This document shows positions 31,206 through 43,572 of a stretch of DNA of 64,000 nt, piece by piece. The translations under genes were made by a program, and so were the position numbers. The stretch spans positions 434,001 through 498,000 of the forward strand of contig NZ_CP146003.1 in assembly GCF_038095975.1 (NCBI RefSeq). Direction: 5' to 3'. Below the pieces are notes generated by a model. It made no database searches and was not told the origin of the DNA. It was given only the letters and a program-made list of their open reading frames with translations. This DNA is from Mesomycoplasma ovipneumoniae. GTDB lineage: Bacteria; Bacillota_I; Bacilli_A; Mycoplasmatales; Metamycoplasmataceae. Position 1 is the first letter of the stretch. The number at the start of each line of letters is the position of its first letter.

Positions 31206-34016
31206 ATGAAAAAACTTTTTATCGGTTCAGTGCTTAGTGTTTTCAGCACGGCAGTTTTTGTCTCATGTTCAATTCAACCTGCTTGAGAAAGGCAAGAATG
31301 AATTACGACCGTTAATTCTGAAACTTCAGCTCCTGGTGCTTTTAAAACTTGAACTAACACTTTTACCTCTCCTTCAATTGCTAGTTCGTATTATACGGCT
31401 TCTTTTTTAGTCCAAACTGTTTATGAAAATAGCGTTGAAATCAAACAAGATGGAATCAGTGATGAATCAAAAGAAAAACAAGATAAAAGTTTCAATTATT
31501 CTATCACAAAGCCAACATATAGTTATGAGTCTTTTGTTAATGCCGCTGCAATTGTAGTACGAAAAAAAGACGGTAGTGAGCTAGTTTTTGACAGTGATGC
31601 TCATGAAAAAGGTTATCTTGAGCCTGGTCAGACCACCAATTCGCTTGTTATTAAATTAAAGTCAGACCAAAAAAATTCAATTAATTCTGACTTTTTTGTT
31701 CAGGCACTTGATGAGGCTGAATCAATTCATTTTTTCCTAAAAAACGATGTAAAATGAGTAGACTATCAAGGCAATCCGACGCAATATACGCTAAAACCTG
31801 AGGATTATTACTACGGATTTAAAGCCCAAAGACTCTCAGATCCAGAATATCGGGCAAGTGTTGGCGGAAGCAAAAAAATTGACGAAGAAGCTCAGAAAAA
31901 AATTCCTAATTTTGATCCAAAGTCAACATATTTTACAAATACTGTTATTAACTGGTATTTATTAGATCTTTTTGGACTAGATCTCGCTGATTTGGACGAT
32001 GAAAACAAATATATTGAACAATACAAAGGCAAAAACGCTAATTTTCAAGGGCAAAAATCGGTAAGTTTTTACAAAGGAGCTTCAAAAGAAAAAGTATTTT
32101 TTAACGGATTTTACCAAAAGTCAATACTTGGAGCGATGATTTTCCCGGCGCCTTCTGAATTTATCGACAAACGAAACAGCGAAATTCAAACTATAAAAGA
32201 CGGTAAACCATCAGGCCGTTTTGGCGAAACTGGTGAGGCACTTAAATATGGAGCCTACTGGTATGGTGAAGATTTTAAAAAAGATCAACTTTTTGTCTCA
32301 CCATATACCCAACTTAGTCAAGAAACTCATCGTGAGACTTGAAAAATCAATAAATACTACCCACGAACTGGCTGAAAAGAGCAATTACCTTATGTTTTTA
32401 ACAAAATTACGACTCTTTATTCTAAATATAGCAGTCCTTCGGCTTTTGAAAATGCAAAATTCAATTCCTATCGTGAACAGACACTATTGGCTACCAGTTT
32501 TGATCATCTAAATGATTCAATTAAAAATTTGGTCTCAGGTGATCAAGAAAGATACGGTTGAAAACTCAAAAAAGCAGAAGATAAAGATGAATTACACAAA
32601 TGGTATTATTCTGTGCTTGTCCCAGGTTCGCTAAAACAAGAATTTAGACCGGAAGTTGGTGTGGCTTTTGATGAAAAATACTATGGATTTAATGATAATT
32701 TTGCAAAAATAAATTTTGGCGTTTCACTTGCTGACATTGCAAAAGGAAATGCCAAAATTGTTGAAAATCTCATTTCAGGTCCAAGTCTTGAATTTCGGCA
32801 AATAATTGCAAATGCCTGAAATTTATACACAACAGCCCAATCAATTTCTAACTCAAGTTTGGCTTGATACAATTTTGTTTCTGCTGACAACAAAATTACC
32901 TCAAAGCCAGATTCAAAAACACCCCGCGATTTTTACCAAGAAGCTAACACAATTAAACTCGTTGATCAAACAGGGGAAATATATTATACCAAAACTCCTG
33001 AAGATGAGAAGAAAAAAAATTTTGAAAATGTCAATGATGCCGCAAAACAGTTCCAGGCGCCTCAATTTGAAGTGCTAAAAGCACGCATGAAAGCACTACT
33101 TGATGATTTTTATGCCAAAAATAACATTCCTGCTGACCAAAAAGTTGAATGAACTAACCACAGTTTTTATGTAAATTCTTCCAACAAGCAAATTGCCGCA
33201 ATAAATAGCGGCGTAAAAGCGATAATGGATCTTGATCCGCGGCTAAAAATTAAGGTAGTTTGGCCAGTGACAGACAGAACTCGCCGTTTAAATTATTTAC
33301 TAACACGAACTGGCGGGCTTGATTTTGGTGGTTGGCATTATGATTATGACGGAATTGGGACAGTTTTAGATGGTAAAATTCAGCGAAATGGCGTGGGTTA
33401 TGCAATGCTCTCAGCTATTTATGCAAAAGGTCCGCAGTCAAAAATTGCAAAATCTTACCCACATATTTATCGTTATGCCCTTGCTGTTAAAGATTTTTTT
33501 GACAAATTTGCCCAAAAAGGTTACATAAGAGAATTTAAAGACTGAAAAGACGCACCAAATTCACCAGATTTTGGCGCAACTGATCAGCATTTGGCTCCTG
33601 ATCTTACTTATTTTTTCACTGGTGAGGTCAAAGAAGGTCCTGATCCAAAAGATGCAACTAAAAAAGTTATGAAATACAAGACTTTTGTTGACCAAATTAA
33701 TGAAAAAAAGGACGTGAAAGAAAAGGTTTCTTTTGATTTTAGCGCCCAGTCAGCAATTTTTAACCTGTCCTACCAAGAAGAAAATTCTGATGAAGAACTT
33801 ATTAAATTAAGTGCGGAATTAACGTCACTTTTAGGATTTGGACTTAATGATCTTTTGAATGTAGCATCCTCAACGCCATATGCATTTTTAGAAAATCCAA
33901 ATATTTCAATTCCATATTCAAACAATACTTATTCAGGTTATGTTCCGCCGGACATGATTACAATTAAGCCACTCAAAGAAAAATTCCAAAACCTTAATAA
34001 AAAAGGAACAAATTAA
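31206..34016 (+). CDS. oppA: Oligopeptide ABC transporter substrate-binding lipoprotein
   Basis: A 936-aa lipoprotein with lipobox VFVSC (Cys about residue 21), long for OppA but usual for mycoplasmas. The solute-binding fold is suggested by the family start pattern and by DPRLKIKVVWPV with the following HYDYDGIGT region. It probably captures peptides at the membrane surface and hands them to OppBC. About twenty Trp are TGA. It is the first structural gene of oppABCDF; the oppB ATG follows after one base. Confidence 0.88.
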
Positions 34017-34017
34017 A

Positions 34018-35064
34018 ATGATATTAAAATATTCTCTCAAACGGTTAGGACTTGCGCTTTTAACTTTTGTGGCAATTTATATTTTAGTTTTTGTTTTACT
34101 TGCTAATTTTTCGCCTGATCCTTTTGGTGATGTTATTGATAAAGGTGCAAAAGGGACCGACCAGGCCAAAAAAATCGCTGATTTACACGCAAAATATTAT
34201 TTTGACCAGCCGACTTTGACAAGACTAGCTTATTATACGGCTGATATTTTTCAAGGAAATTTTGGTGCCCGTTTTAAAACTGGCGAGGACGGCAAAATTC
34301 CTGAATTATTTTTCATGCCACTGCGCTATACAATTTTAGTGTCTTTGCCTTCATTTTTAATAAGTAGCACTTTGGGACTAGTTCTTGGAACAATTGCTGC
34401 TTATCGGCGTGATCGACTTGAAGATGCAGCAATTTCGGGAATTTCAACTTTTTTTGTTGCAATTCCATCGTTTGTCCTAGCTCCTTTTGTTGTTTTAATT
34501 GCAATTAAAATTGGACTTCCTTTTGAGTTTAAAGATGCCGAAACCTATGGGAGTCTAACGTCTTTTGCCTCACTTTTGCCGCCAATTTTTGTCTTTACGA
34601 TCACTTCAATTGCTGGCTATGTTTTTTTAGTTCGCAACCAAGTTATTAGTGTGCTGTCGTCTGAATACATTTTGATTGCAAAGGCAAAAGGGCTTTCAAA
34701 ACTGGACATTTTTTTCAAATATGTCCTAAAAAACGCAGCAATTCCGCTTGTAAGATCTTTGATTTTTTCTTATATTATTCTCCTTTCAGGTTCAATTGTC
34801 CTCGAGCAATTTTTCCGAATTCCGGGTAGTTCGACTATTTTAGTTAGTGCTGCCTTTGATGGTGAGATTAATATTTCAATGTTTTCAATTATTTTCTTTA
34901 CTTCGCTTTCATTAGTTGTTGATATTATTGGTGATTTAAGTTATGTTTTTATGGATCCGCGAATTTCTTTTGGTCAGGATTCACCAGTAAGTTACTGAAC
35001 ACGAATTAAAAATTGAAAAGCACGTAATTATCGACCTGCGGAGGAAAAAAATGCTCGATCCTAA
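34018..35064 (+). CDS. oppB: Oligopeptide ABC transporter permease
   Basis: A 348-aa inner-membrane permease with six helices. The BPD-transport loop EYILIAKAKGLSKLDIFFKYVLKNA (the EAA motif that contacts the ATPases) is at about residues 215-240. The N-terminal ILKYSLKRLGLALLTF is typical of OppB/DppB. It overlaps oppC by 14 bases in another frame. Confidence 0.95.
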
Positions 35065-36208
35065 AGAATTTAACCAAAAATATAATCTCAAAGAAAACCA
35101 GATAAAACTCCTAAAATTAGCGAGTTTTTCAGAAAAAAACTACCAAGTAACAGGAAAAATTGTTGAACTCTGAAAAGATACAGTCCAAAAATTTTTTAAA
35201 TCAAAAATCTCACTTATTTCCACGCTTTTATTTCTTAGTGTGCTAATTATTGCCATTTTTACAATAATTTTTAGCCCCTACAGTGTCAATAAGCCAATTT
35301 CAAATGCCGATCCTTCGCTTGTTTATGAACAACTTCCGAGCACTTTAGGGACAATAAAAACAACAATTTCAACCGATATTCTCGAAAAAATCCGGGCAAT
35401 TGAGGTTGAAAAAAATATCACTTTAATCCAAGGGTCGACCAAAGAATTATTTCCAAACCGTTGAGAAATTAATGTGAATCCTTATCAAGTTATGAGTGCC
35501 CTTGAAAATGGCAAAAATTTCATTTCACTAGTTGGAACAGACCAATTTGGCCGTGATATTTGACTTAGAACTTGACAAGGAACTCTGAATGCACTTGGAA
35601 TTTCAGTACTTATTGCTTTAATTCAATTTTTAATCGGAATTGTGCTAGGAACTTATCTTGGCTATCACATCGGAAGCTGAATTGACAATATTGTTCTTAG
35701 AATTATTGACATTTTTGGCGCAATTCCTTGAATTATTATCTTTATTATTTTTATTGCAATTTGAGGACCTTATACAATCACAATTATTGTTCTTTTATCT
35801 CTTACAGGCTGGACAATTCCAACTTATCAAGCCCGTTCTTATACTGTTATTGTCAAAGACGAAGAATATATTTATGCAGCAAAAGTAATTGGGGCTTCAA
35901 AATTCAGACAAATTTATTCACACATTTTGCCAAATATTCTCGGAAAATTACTCTCAACTTTTATTGCAAGTATTTTTTCATCAATTTCAACAATCGCATC
36001 ACTTGCTTTCCTTGGATTTTTACAAGAAGGACCAGAGTCATCAGCAAATTTAGGACTAATTATTAACTCTTCAGTTCCTCTGGCTGACAAAAATCCAATT
36101 GCGCTGCTTTTACCTTCAATGGTTTTGGTTGCCTTAGCAGTTACAAGTCGATTTATTGCCAACGGAATTCATGATGCACTTGACCCTCGTGTTGGAGGCA
36201 GAAAATAA
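35051..36208 (+). CDS. oppC: Oligopeptide ABC transporter permease
   Basis: A 385-aa permease partner of OppB. A cytoplasmic N-terminal extension of about 55 residues precedes the first helix, and GTDQFGRDIWLRTWQGT is the hallmark OppC/DppC motif. The EAA loop reads EEYIYAAKVIGASKFRQIYSHILPN. The C-terminus is DALDPRVGGRK. The stop overlaps the oppD ATG (TAATG). Confidence 0.95.
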
Positions 36209-37248
36209 TGGAAAAAAAACGTATTTTAGACGTAAAAAATCTTCGTGTTAGTTTCAAAACCGGCAAAAAACAATATCTTGAAGTGATCAGAGGCATTGAT
36301 CTTAGCGTCTATTCGGGTCAAATTGTTGCCTTTGTTGGCGAGTCAGGTTCAGGAAAGTCTGTCTGTTCAAGATCGCTTTTAGGAATCAATAACTTTGCAA
36401 AAACAACTGCCACAAAAATGGAAATTGACGGCCTTGATGTCGCAAATTTCAAAAAAGACTATCAGTGGCGCCAAATTCGTGGTCACAAAATTGGCTATAT
36501 TCCTCAAGACCCTTTGGTTGCCCTAAATCCAACTCGGACAATTGGCAAACAATTGCTTGATGGTCTTAAAAACGACAAGCGTTTTAAAAATAAACAAGAA
36601 AAAATTGACTTTTTAATTAAGCTGCTTGAGTCTTTTGGACTTGAAAATGCCAAAGACCGCTTTTATTCTTATCCGCATACCTTATCTGGCGGAATGAAAC
36701 AACGGGTAGTAATTGCAATGGTAGTCGCCGCTCAGCCTTCAATTATTATTGCCGATGAGCCAACTACCGCCCTTGATCCAACGGTTCAGTCTTCTGTTTT
36801 GGCACTTTTAGATGAAATTCGCCATCAATATAAAGTTTCAATTATTTTTATTTCCCATAATATTTCAATAGTTGCGAAATTTTGTGACTATATTTATGTA
36901 ATGTATGCTGGCCGCGTTGTTGAAAAAGGAACTCGCCAAGATATTTTTACAAACCCAAAACACCCTTATACCTGAGCGCTAATTTCGGCAATTCCTGAGG
37001 GTTCAAAAAAAGAAGAACTCTATACAATTAGTGGATCTCCGCCTGATTTAAGACACCTAACAGCCGGCGACCCTTTTGCACCCCGAAATGATTATGCCTT
37101 AGAACTTGATTTTGAAAAAGAGCCACCACTTATTAAAATTTCTGAGAGCCACTATGCCGCCACTTGACTTTTACATCCGTCTGCGCCAAAAGTTGAACTA
37201 AATCCTGAATTAAAAATGAGAATAAAATTATTTAAAGAAGTATTATAA
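36208..37248 (+). CDS. oppD: Oligopeptide ABC transporter ATPase
   Basis: A 346-aa ATPase with Walker A GESGSGKS, Q-loop IPQDPLVALNPTR, signature LSGGMKQRV, Walker B IIIADEPTTALD and switch FISHN. The C-terminal oligopeptide-transport extension GSPPDLRHLTAGDPFAPR is present but lacks the Cys residues that bind Fe-S in some family members. One-base overlaps (TAATG) at both ends. Confidence 0.96.
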
Positions 37249-39578
37249 TGGAAATTGCATTACAGACAAAAAAATTAGAAAAATATTTTATAAACAAATT
37301 TGCAACCGTCAAAGCAGTTGATGGAATTAATTTACTGTTAAAAAAAGGACAGATTTTAGGCATTATCGGCGAGTCAGGTTCAGGAAAAACCACAATTGGT
37401 CGCTGTCTTGTTCGGCTTTATGAAAACTTTGGTGGTCAAGTTCAACTTTTGGGTCAAATTATTTCCGGGAAAAAACTCTCACGCAAGCAAAACCTGTTTT
37501 TGAGAAAAAACATGCAAATGATTTTTCAAGATCCTTTTTCTTCACTTAATAAGCAAAAAAATATTTACTCAATTTTAAAAGAAACACTCGTAATTAACGG
37601 CATAATTAAAGCCAAAATGAAAGATATTTTTCTTGATTGAAATGATTTAATTTTTCACTTCAAGCGAACTCTTGAAAAAAAATACCTTGAAATTGAGCTT
37701 TTAATGCTCCAAGGCCAAAATCACGAAATGGAGCAATTTTTTGACTACTGACAAGAGCAAATTAAAATAATTGAAGATGAACTTGAGAAATTTAGTCCTG
37801 AAAGTGGCAACCAAAATTTAAATAACGAATTTTTTGGCCAATATTTGCTTTACTTTGAACGCAAACAAAAACTTTTGGCAAGTATTTATAATTTAGCTTA
37901 TGAAAATGTGGCCAAATTACACGATTATTTTTACGAAATTCAAAAAATTTACCGTAAAAAAGATCAAGCAAAAGTTGAGGCTGAATATCGCCAAGCACTA
38001 AAAGATGTTGAAGACCTAAGATCACTAATTAAGTCTCAAAAATCATTTTTCAAAAAAACACTCAATGAATCAGGGGTTAATTTAAAAAAAGAGGCTAGTC
38101 AAGAACTATTTAAATTCACAAATCAAAACAATTTAGTCTCATCTTATATTGCCGAATTTTTCTATGAGTACAAAATTGCAAATAATAATGCCCTAACTTC
38201 AAGGGATTTGGAAAAATATTCTTTTTATAAAAAACAGGCAATAATTAACCGTCAAATTAGTAAATTTTTAGGCCATCACAGTCGAAAAATCTGAGAAAAA
38301 AATTTATTTTCCTTTTTGGAAATCAGCCAAATTGAGCAAATTATTGAAATTTTGAATAATTTCAAAAAAAGAATGTTAGAAACTTATAAAAACGTAATTT
38401 TTGACAAAACAAATGCCAAAAATCACATGAGCACAAAAGATTTTCGTGCTAAAATTTCTGAGCATCTTTTAAAACTTGAATTAAACAGCTTCCTTGAAAG
38501 TGCAAAGAAAAACAAGCAAATTTTTGGCCAAAAAGTCAACTTTAGAACAAAATATCTCCAATTTAAAAATATTTATACTGTTAATAAAGAAAGAGGTAAT
38601 TCTAGTACTGAAAATATTGAAAAACTTGCAAAATTAGAAGAAATTTTGGCCAAAAAACAAGTCGAATATGATACAATTAAAAACGAATTTATTCAAAACT
38701 ACAACAACTGACTTAGCGAGCAAATCAAAGAAATAAACTTTCAAAAACAGGCTCAAACTGATTTTTTTAGCAAAATTTCGCTCTTAGAGAAAAAAGTTCT
38801 TGCAATTCACCAAAAATTTATTGCAAAAATTAAGTCAACCGCCGAATTCAGCGACCAAATTAGGAACATTGACAACCGTTTTAATGAAAAAATCGCCATA
38901 ATCAAGACGCTTAATGTTGAAAAAATCAACATTAGGAATGTTTATAAAAACATTCAACTTTTTTATGGAATCAAAAAAGCACCTACATTTTTCTTACTAA
39001 AGCACTCAATTAAGAAATTTATTCTGAGCGAACTAATTTATGAAGCACTTGAAAATGTTGGACTTTTGCGTTCATTTGCCTACCGTTATCCGCACGAGTT
39101 TTCGGGCGGTCAGCGTCAGAGGATTGCAATTGCTCGGGCTTTAATTGTTGAGCCAAAAGTTATAATTGCTGACGAGCCAATTGCTTCGCTGGACATTTCA
39201 ATTCAGGCACAAATTATTAACTTGTTAAAAAAATTAGTTAAAGAAAAAAATCTTTCCTTAATTTTTATCGCCCACGATCTTTCTGTTGTTGAATATCTTG
39301 CTGATGAAGTTTTAATTATGCATGCTGGCAAAATTGTCGAAAAAGGTAAAACTGACGAAATTTTCCAAAATCCAACTCATCCTTATACAATTAATTTATT
39401 AAATTCAATCCCGAAAATTTCAAACGCGCACATTCCGTTTAGTCCAATTTTATTTAATAATGTTTACCTTGAAGAGCAAAAATTCCCTAATGTTATTGAA
39501 GAATTAAAACTTACCCAAAACCATTTTGTCTATGGTACAAAAAAACAACTTGATTCTTGAACTTTGAAAAAAAGTTAA
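37248..39578 (+). CDS. oppF: Oligopeptide ABC ATPase with giant coiled-coil insertion
   Basis: A 776-aa protein where OppF is normally ~320 aa. Walker A GESGSGKTT (about residues 41-49) and the Q-loop MIFQDPFSSLN (about 95-105) are followed by ~480 residues rich in Lys, Glu, Gln and Leu with coiled-coil character. The ABC domain then resumes with YRYPHEFSGGQRQRIAIARAL (signature, about 617), VIIADEPIASLD and FIAHDLS. Large insertions in OppF are known in other mycoplasmas. The insertion splits Walker A from the signature but leaves every catalytic motif intact. The stop codon TAA is the start of a 46-bp direct repeat. Confidence 0.93.
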
Positions 39579-39621
39579 AACTAACCAAAAATAAGTGATT
39601 TTTAGTCTAAAAATTTAAAAT
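39576..39621. repeat. 46-bp perfect direct repeat, left
   Basis: Identical to 40226-40271. It begins with the oppF stop codon. The pair encloses the inverted MITE copy 3, as expected for a target duplication. Confidence 0.9.
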
Positions 39622-40225
39622 TTAGACTTTGGCAATATTATTTTTGATCCTTTAGACTTAAAAAAGTCCGTGACCGTGGATTTACTAGCGATGCTTTGGA
39701 CAAATCTTCAAGGAATTCAACATTCACAAAAAAGCAGCCTTAAATAAACTTTAAAAAACAGATTAATTACCCCTTGAGTTTTAACCAAGGGGATTTTTAT
39801 TATTTTAAAATTAACCCTTTGAAAAAAAAAAAAAAAAAAATGTTTGGTCTAAGAAAAAATTGTGTTATAATAAACAACATTAAGAATGAATTAATAAATT
39901 GATATTGAATTAGTGAGGATTTGATTATGTTTTTAGTTTGAAAAAATTAAATATTGCGAATTTTCCATCATATTTTTAAATATGATGCAATGCCTTAAAT
40001 TTGACCGTTTAGAAATCTACAAATTTATGGCTTTTTCTTTTGGCTCTTTCAAAACTTCACATATTTTTTTAGGCTCAATTTAAATAAAAAGAGTTTTCTA
40101 TTTGCATTGAGTTTAAATAGTAGTTGTATTTTTTATGGTTTTTGTCAGTGTATCCATAAATTGATTTTTTGCAGTGTTTTAGCTAAAAAAGTAGTTTAAA
40201 AATTTCATAATTTTGCTTTTTAAGG
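39622..40225. mobile_element. MITE-like element, copy 3 (inverted, rearranged)
   Basis: About 600 bp in the opposite orientation to copies 1 and 2. Positions 39800-40220 match copy 2's core (an A19 tract near 39823-39841, then the conserved block including TTTCAAAACTTCACATATTTTTTTAGG). The terminal repeats are degenerate or lost: the left end reads GACTTTGGCAATATT, a weak match. The left 170 bases are unlike the other copies and contain an unexplained ~33-codon open stretch and a CCCCTTGAG/CCAAGGGG hairpin. No gene. Confidence 0.75.
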
Positions 40226-40271
40226 TAAAACTAACCAAAAATAAGTGATTTTTAGTCTAAAAATTTAAAAT
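40226..40271. repeat. 46-bp perfect direct repeat, right
   Basis: Second copy of the repeat at 39576-39621, in the same orientation, next to the right edge of MITE copy 3. Confidence 0.9.
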
Positions 40272-40347
40272 ACTAAACTTTTTTGTTAATAAAAAACTTT
40301 CATGCTGGAAAATTTGAAAAAATTCTTTTTTTTGCCAATTTTTAATG

Positions 40348-40353
40348 TATAAT
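40348..40353 (+). promoter_or_regulatory. Extended -10 promoter for pdhC-pdhD
   Basis: TATAAT preceded by ATG (extended -10), 91 bases before the pdhC ATG. The leader is A/T-rich with no strong hairpin seen. Confidence 0.55.
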
Positions 40354-40443
40354 TAATTGTTGTATTTTTAATTAAGTATCTTTATTTTTTTATCTAGACA
40401 ACCCGAAAATCTTTATATTTTAAATTATTAGTTTGGAAATTAT

Positions 40444-41373
40444 ATGTCAAAAATTTTAGCAACCCCAAAAGCAAGAGCGATGGCTAAGCAAGCAAATATC
40501 GATCTTGCTGACCTTAAAATTGAAGGACGAAAAATTGAGTCATCCGATGTTGAGAATTATCTAAATTCTCTAAAATCTTCGCCTGCTCCTACAGTCGAAG
40601 CTCCAAAAGTTGAGGCTCCTACTCCAAAAACCCAACCAGCCTCAACAACCACGGTAAGTTCAACATCAAAACTAGATGGAAGACGCGAAAAAATTGCTCC
40701 AATCCGTAAAGCGATTGCAAGAGCAATGACAAATTCATGAAATTCTGTTGCTTACGTTAATTTAGTAAACCAAATTGACGTAACAGATCTTTGAAAACTT
40801 CGTAAATCTGTTTTAGAATCAGTGCAAAAAACAACTGGGATAAAACTAACATTTTTAGCTTTTATTGCAAAAGCCATTTTAATTGCACTTAGTGAATTCC
40901 CAATTATTGCTGCAAAATACGATGAAGCTGCAAATGAAATTGTCTATCCTGATACTATAAACTTAGGTTTGGCCGTTGATACTGAAGCTGGTCTTATGGT
41001 TCCAGTAATAAAAAATGCCCAAACTCTTTCAATCGTTGAAATTGCCAGCGAAATTGTTAGACTAGCTAAAGCAGCTCGTGAGCGTAAAATCAAACCAAGT
41101 GAAATGCAAGGCGGATCATTCACTATTACTAATTATGGATCTGTTGGTTCTCTTTATGGTGTTCCGGTAATTAATTATCCAGAATTAGCTATTGCTGGAG
41201 TTGGTGCAATTATTGATTCTGCCGAAGTTAAAGACGGACAAATTGTTGCAGCCAAAATTATGCATTTAACAGTTGCAGCCGATCACCGTTGAATTGATGG
41301 AGCTACAATTGGTCGTTTTGCCGCAAGAGTTAAAGAATTATTAGAAAAACCAGAAATTTTAGGAATTTTATAA
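40444..41373 (+). CDS. pdhC: Dihydrolipoamide acetyltransferase (E2) without lipoyl domain
   Basis: A 309-aa E2 core of the pyruvate dehydrogenase complex, making acetyl-CoA. It opens directly with the peripheral subunit-binding domain (ILATPKARAMAKQANIDLADL), then an Ala/Pro/Thr linker, then the catalytic domain ending with the active-site motif DHRWIDGA. The N-terminal lipoyl domain normal in E2 is absent; the lipoyl domain is on the next gene, PdhD. The stop overlaps the pdhD ATG (TAATG). Confidence 0.93.
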
Positions 41374-43208
41374 TGTATAAATTTAAATTTGCTGACATTG
41401 GAGAAGGACTCCATGAAGGAGTTGTTGCCCAAATTTACAAAAAAGAAGGCGACCAAGTTAATGAAGGTGATTCGTTGTTCTCAGTTGAAACTGACAAAAT
41501 TACCGCTGACATACCTTCGCCAAAAACCGGAAAAATTGTTAAAGTTTTAATGTCTGAAGGTGATACAATTCACGTTGGTCAAGAAATTTATTATATTGAT
41601 GATGGATCAGGTGATAGCGATGTTCCCGAAGTTAAAACTGAAGAGAAAAAGGAAGAAGAAGCAAGTGGAGCAAGTGTTGTTGGTGAAGTAAAAGTAAGCA
41701 ATGATCTTTTAAGTTTTGATTTTGGTCCAAAAAAATCAACAGCAAAACCAGCAAAAACTCCTGCCCCAAAAGTTGAAAAAGCACCTGAAAAACCTACCTC
41801 TTCTGCAAATACTGGCAAAGTTTACCAAGGTAAAATTGACCAAGAATTTGATGTAATTGTTATCGGTTCAGGGCCTGGTGGTTATCTTGCAGCTGCTGAG
41901 GCTGGTAAAAATGGTTTATCAACTCTAATTGTTGAAAAAGAATATTGAGGTGGTGTTTGTTTAAATGTTGGCTGCATTCCAACAAAAGCAATGTTAAAAA
42001 CTGCCGAAGTTCTTGATTATGTAACTCACTTTAGCGACTATGGACTTGAAGGAAAAACTGATGTAAAAATTTCCTGAGAGAAAATGCACCAACGAAAAAC
42101 TGAAGTTGTTAACAAATTAGTTGGTGGAGTTAAGGCGATTGTAAAATCGGCAAGAGCTACAAGCATTTTTGGTGAAGCCAAATTCCTAGGTGCGCACGAA
42201 ATTTCAGTTGAAGATAAAGTTTATCGTGGAAAACATATCATTCTTGCAACTGGATCGCGTGACCGTAAATTGAATTTACCTGGTTTTGAGCAAGGTTACC
42301 AATCTGGAAAAATTTTAACTTCAAAAGAAGCAATTAATCTTGAAGAAAAAATTAGTTCAATTGTAATAATTGGTGGCGGTGTTATTGGTGTTGAATTTGC
42401 CCAAATTTTTGTCGCTGCTGGAGTTAAGGTAACAATTTTACAAAATCTTCCAAGACTTTTAGCAAACCTTGATGGCGAAATTTCACAAATTATTACAAAA
42501 AACTTAACTGACCGTGGTGTTAATGTTGTCCTAAATTCTAATATTATTAGCTATGAAAATGATAGTATTATTTACGAGCTTGACGGAAAAAGACAACAAA
42601 TTAGCGCTGATAAAATTTTAGTAAGCATTGGTCGTGAGCCAAATTCTGAAGGTCTTAGTGAAGTTGGAGTTGAACTTGATGCTCGCAAAAGTGTTGTCGT
42701 TGATGACCAATGTAGAACAAATGTTGACGGAGTTTATGCAATTGGTGATCTTTGTGCAAAAGCAATGCTAGCCCATGTCGCTTACCGTCATGCCGTTGTT
42801 GCAGTAAGTACAATAACCGGAAAAGGTGAAAAATATAACGATAAAACCGTTCCAGCTTGCGTTTATACTCACCCTGAAATTGCTTCAGTTGGTCTAACTG
42901 AAGAACAAGCAAAAGAACAAGGTTATGATTTTGTAGTTGGAAAAGCTAGTTTTGCTCACATTGGTAAAGCAATTGCTGCCGGAGATGCCCACGGATTTGC
43001 TAAATTAATTGTTGATAAAAAATATGGCGAAATTCTTGGTGCTCACTTTATCGGTCCAGTAGCTACTGATATGATTTCAGAAATTGTCGTTTCAATGGAT
43101 GCTGAGGTAACAATTCATGAACTTGCAGCGGCAATTCACCCACACCCTACTTATAGCGAAGTAATTTGAGAAGCAGCCCGTGCTGCACAAGCAAAACTAA
43201 AAAGATAA
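41373..43208 (+). CDS. pdhD: Dihydrolipoamide dehydrogenase (E3) with N-terminal lipoyl domain
   Basis: A 611-aa protein: a lipoyl domain at residues 1-80 with the modified Lys in VETDKITAD (about residue 42), a Pro/Ala/Lys/Glu linker (80-150), then E3. E3 landmarks are VIVIGSGPGGYLAA, the redox disulfide CLNVGC, the second nucleotide loop IIGGGVIGVEFA, GDLCAKAMLAHVA and the dimer-interface HPHPTYSE. It reoxidises lipoamide with NAD. The single visible lipoyl domain must serve the E2 encoded upstream. Confidence 0.96.
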
Positions 43209-43250
43209 AATCAAAATTAGTCAACTCAATTGATTTCTTCAAAACATCAA

Positions 43251-43280
43251 AAAAGGAAATTATTCATTTAATTTCCTTTT
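43251..43280 (+). terminator. Terminator after pdhD
   Basis: Stem AAAAGGAAATTA / TAATTTCCTTTT with a 6-base loop and a following T run, 43 bases after the pdhD stop. Confidence 0.85.
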
Positions 43281-43523
43281 TTTTAAATTAATGCAAAAAA
43301 ACCAAAAATTTTAAGCCGTTTATTTTTGTCTACCATTTTATTTTTGCTTTTTTTAAATTTGCCCAAATTCTTGTGCAAAATGCAAAATTTTAATTTTTAA
43401 CCTTTAGATTCCCAATTTTTTATCTATTTAAATTTGTCTTCAACTCTAAATTTGTATTGCTTTATTTTGATAGACATTTTTTGAATTTCTGGAATAAATA
43501 TACTATTTTATAAAATCTCTTTG

Positions 43524-43546
43524 TTTTTTTTTTTTTTTGCTAGAAT
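43524..43546 (+). promoter_or_regulatory. T15-tract promoter of the surface-protein pair
   Basis: A run of 15 T (43524-43538) ends two bases before a -10-like TAGAAT (43541-43546). A transcript would start near 43553, just before the ribosome site AGGAGG (43563-43568) and the GTG at 43573. Homopolymers in the -10/-35 spacer control phase-variable lipoproteins in other mycoplasmas, such as the vlp genes of M. hyorhinis. Confidence 0.55.
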
Positions 43547-43572
43547 TTTTTATAAAAAACTTAGGAGGAAGT

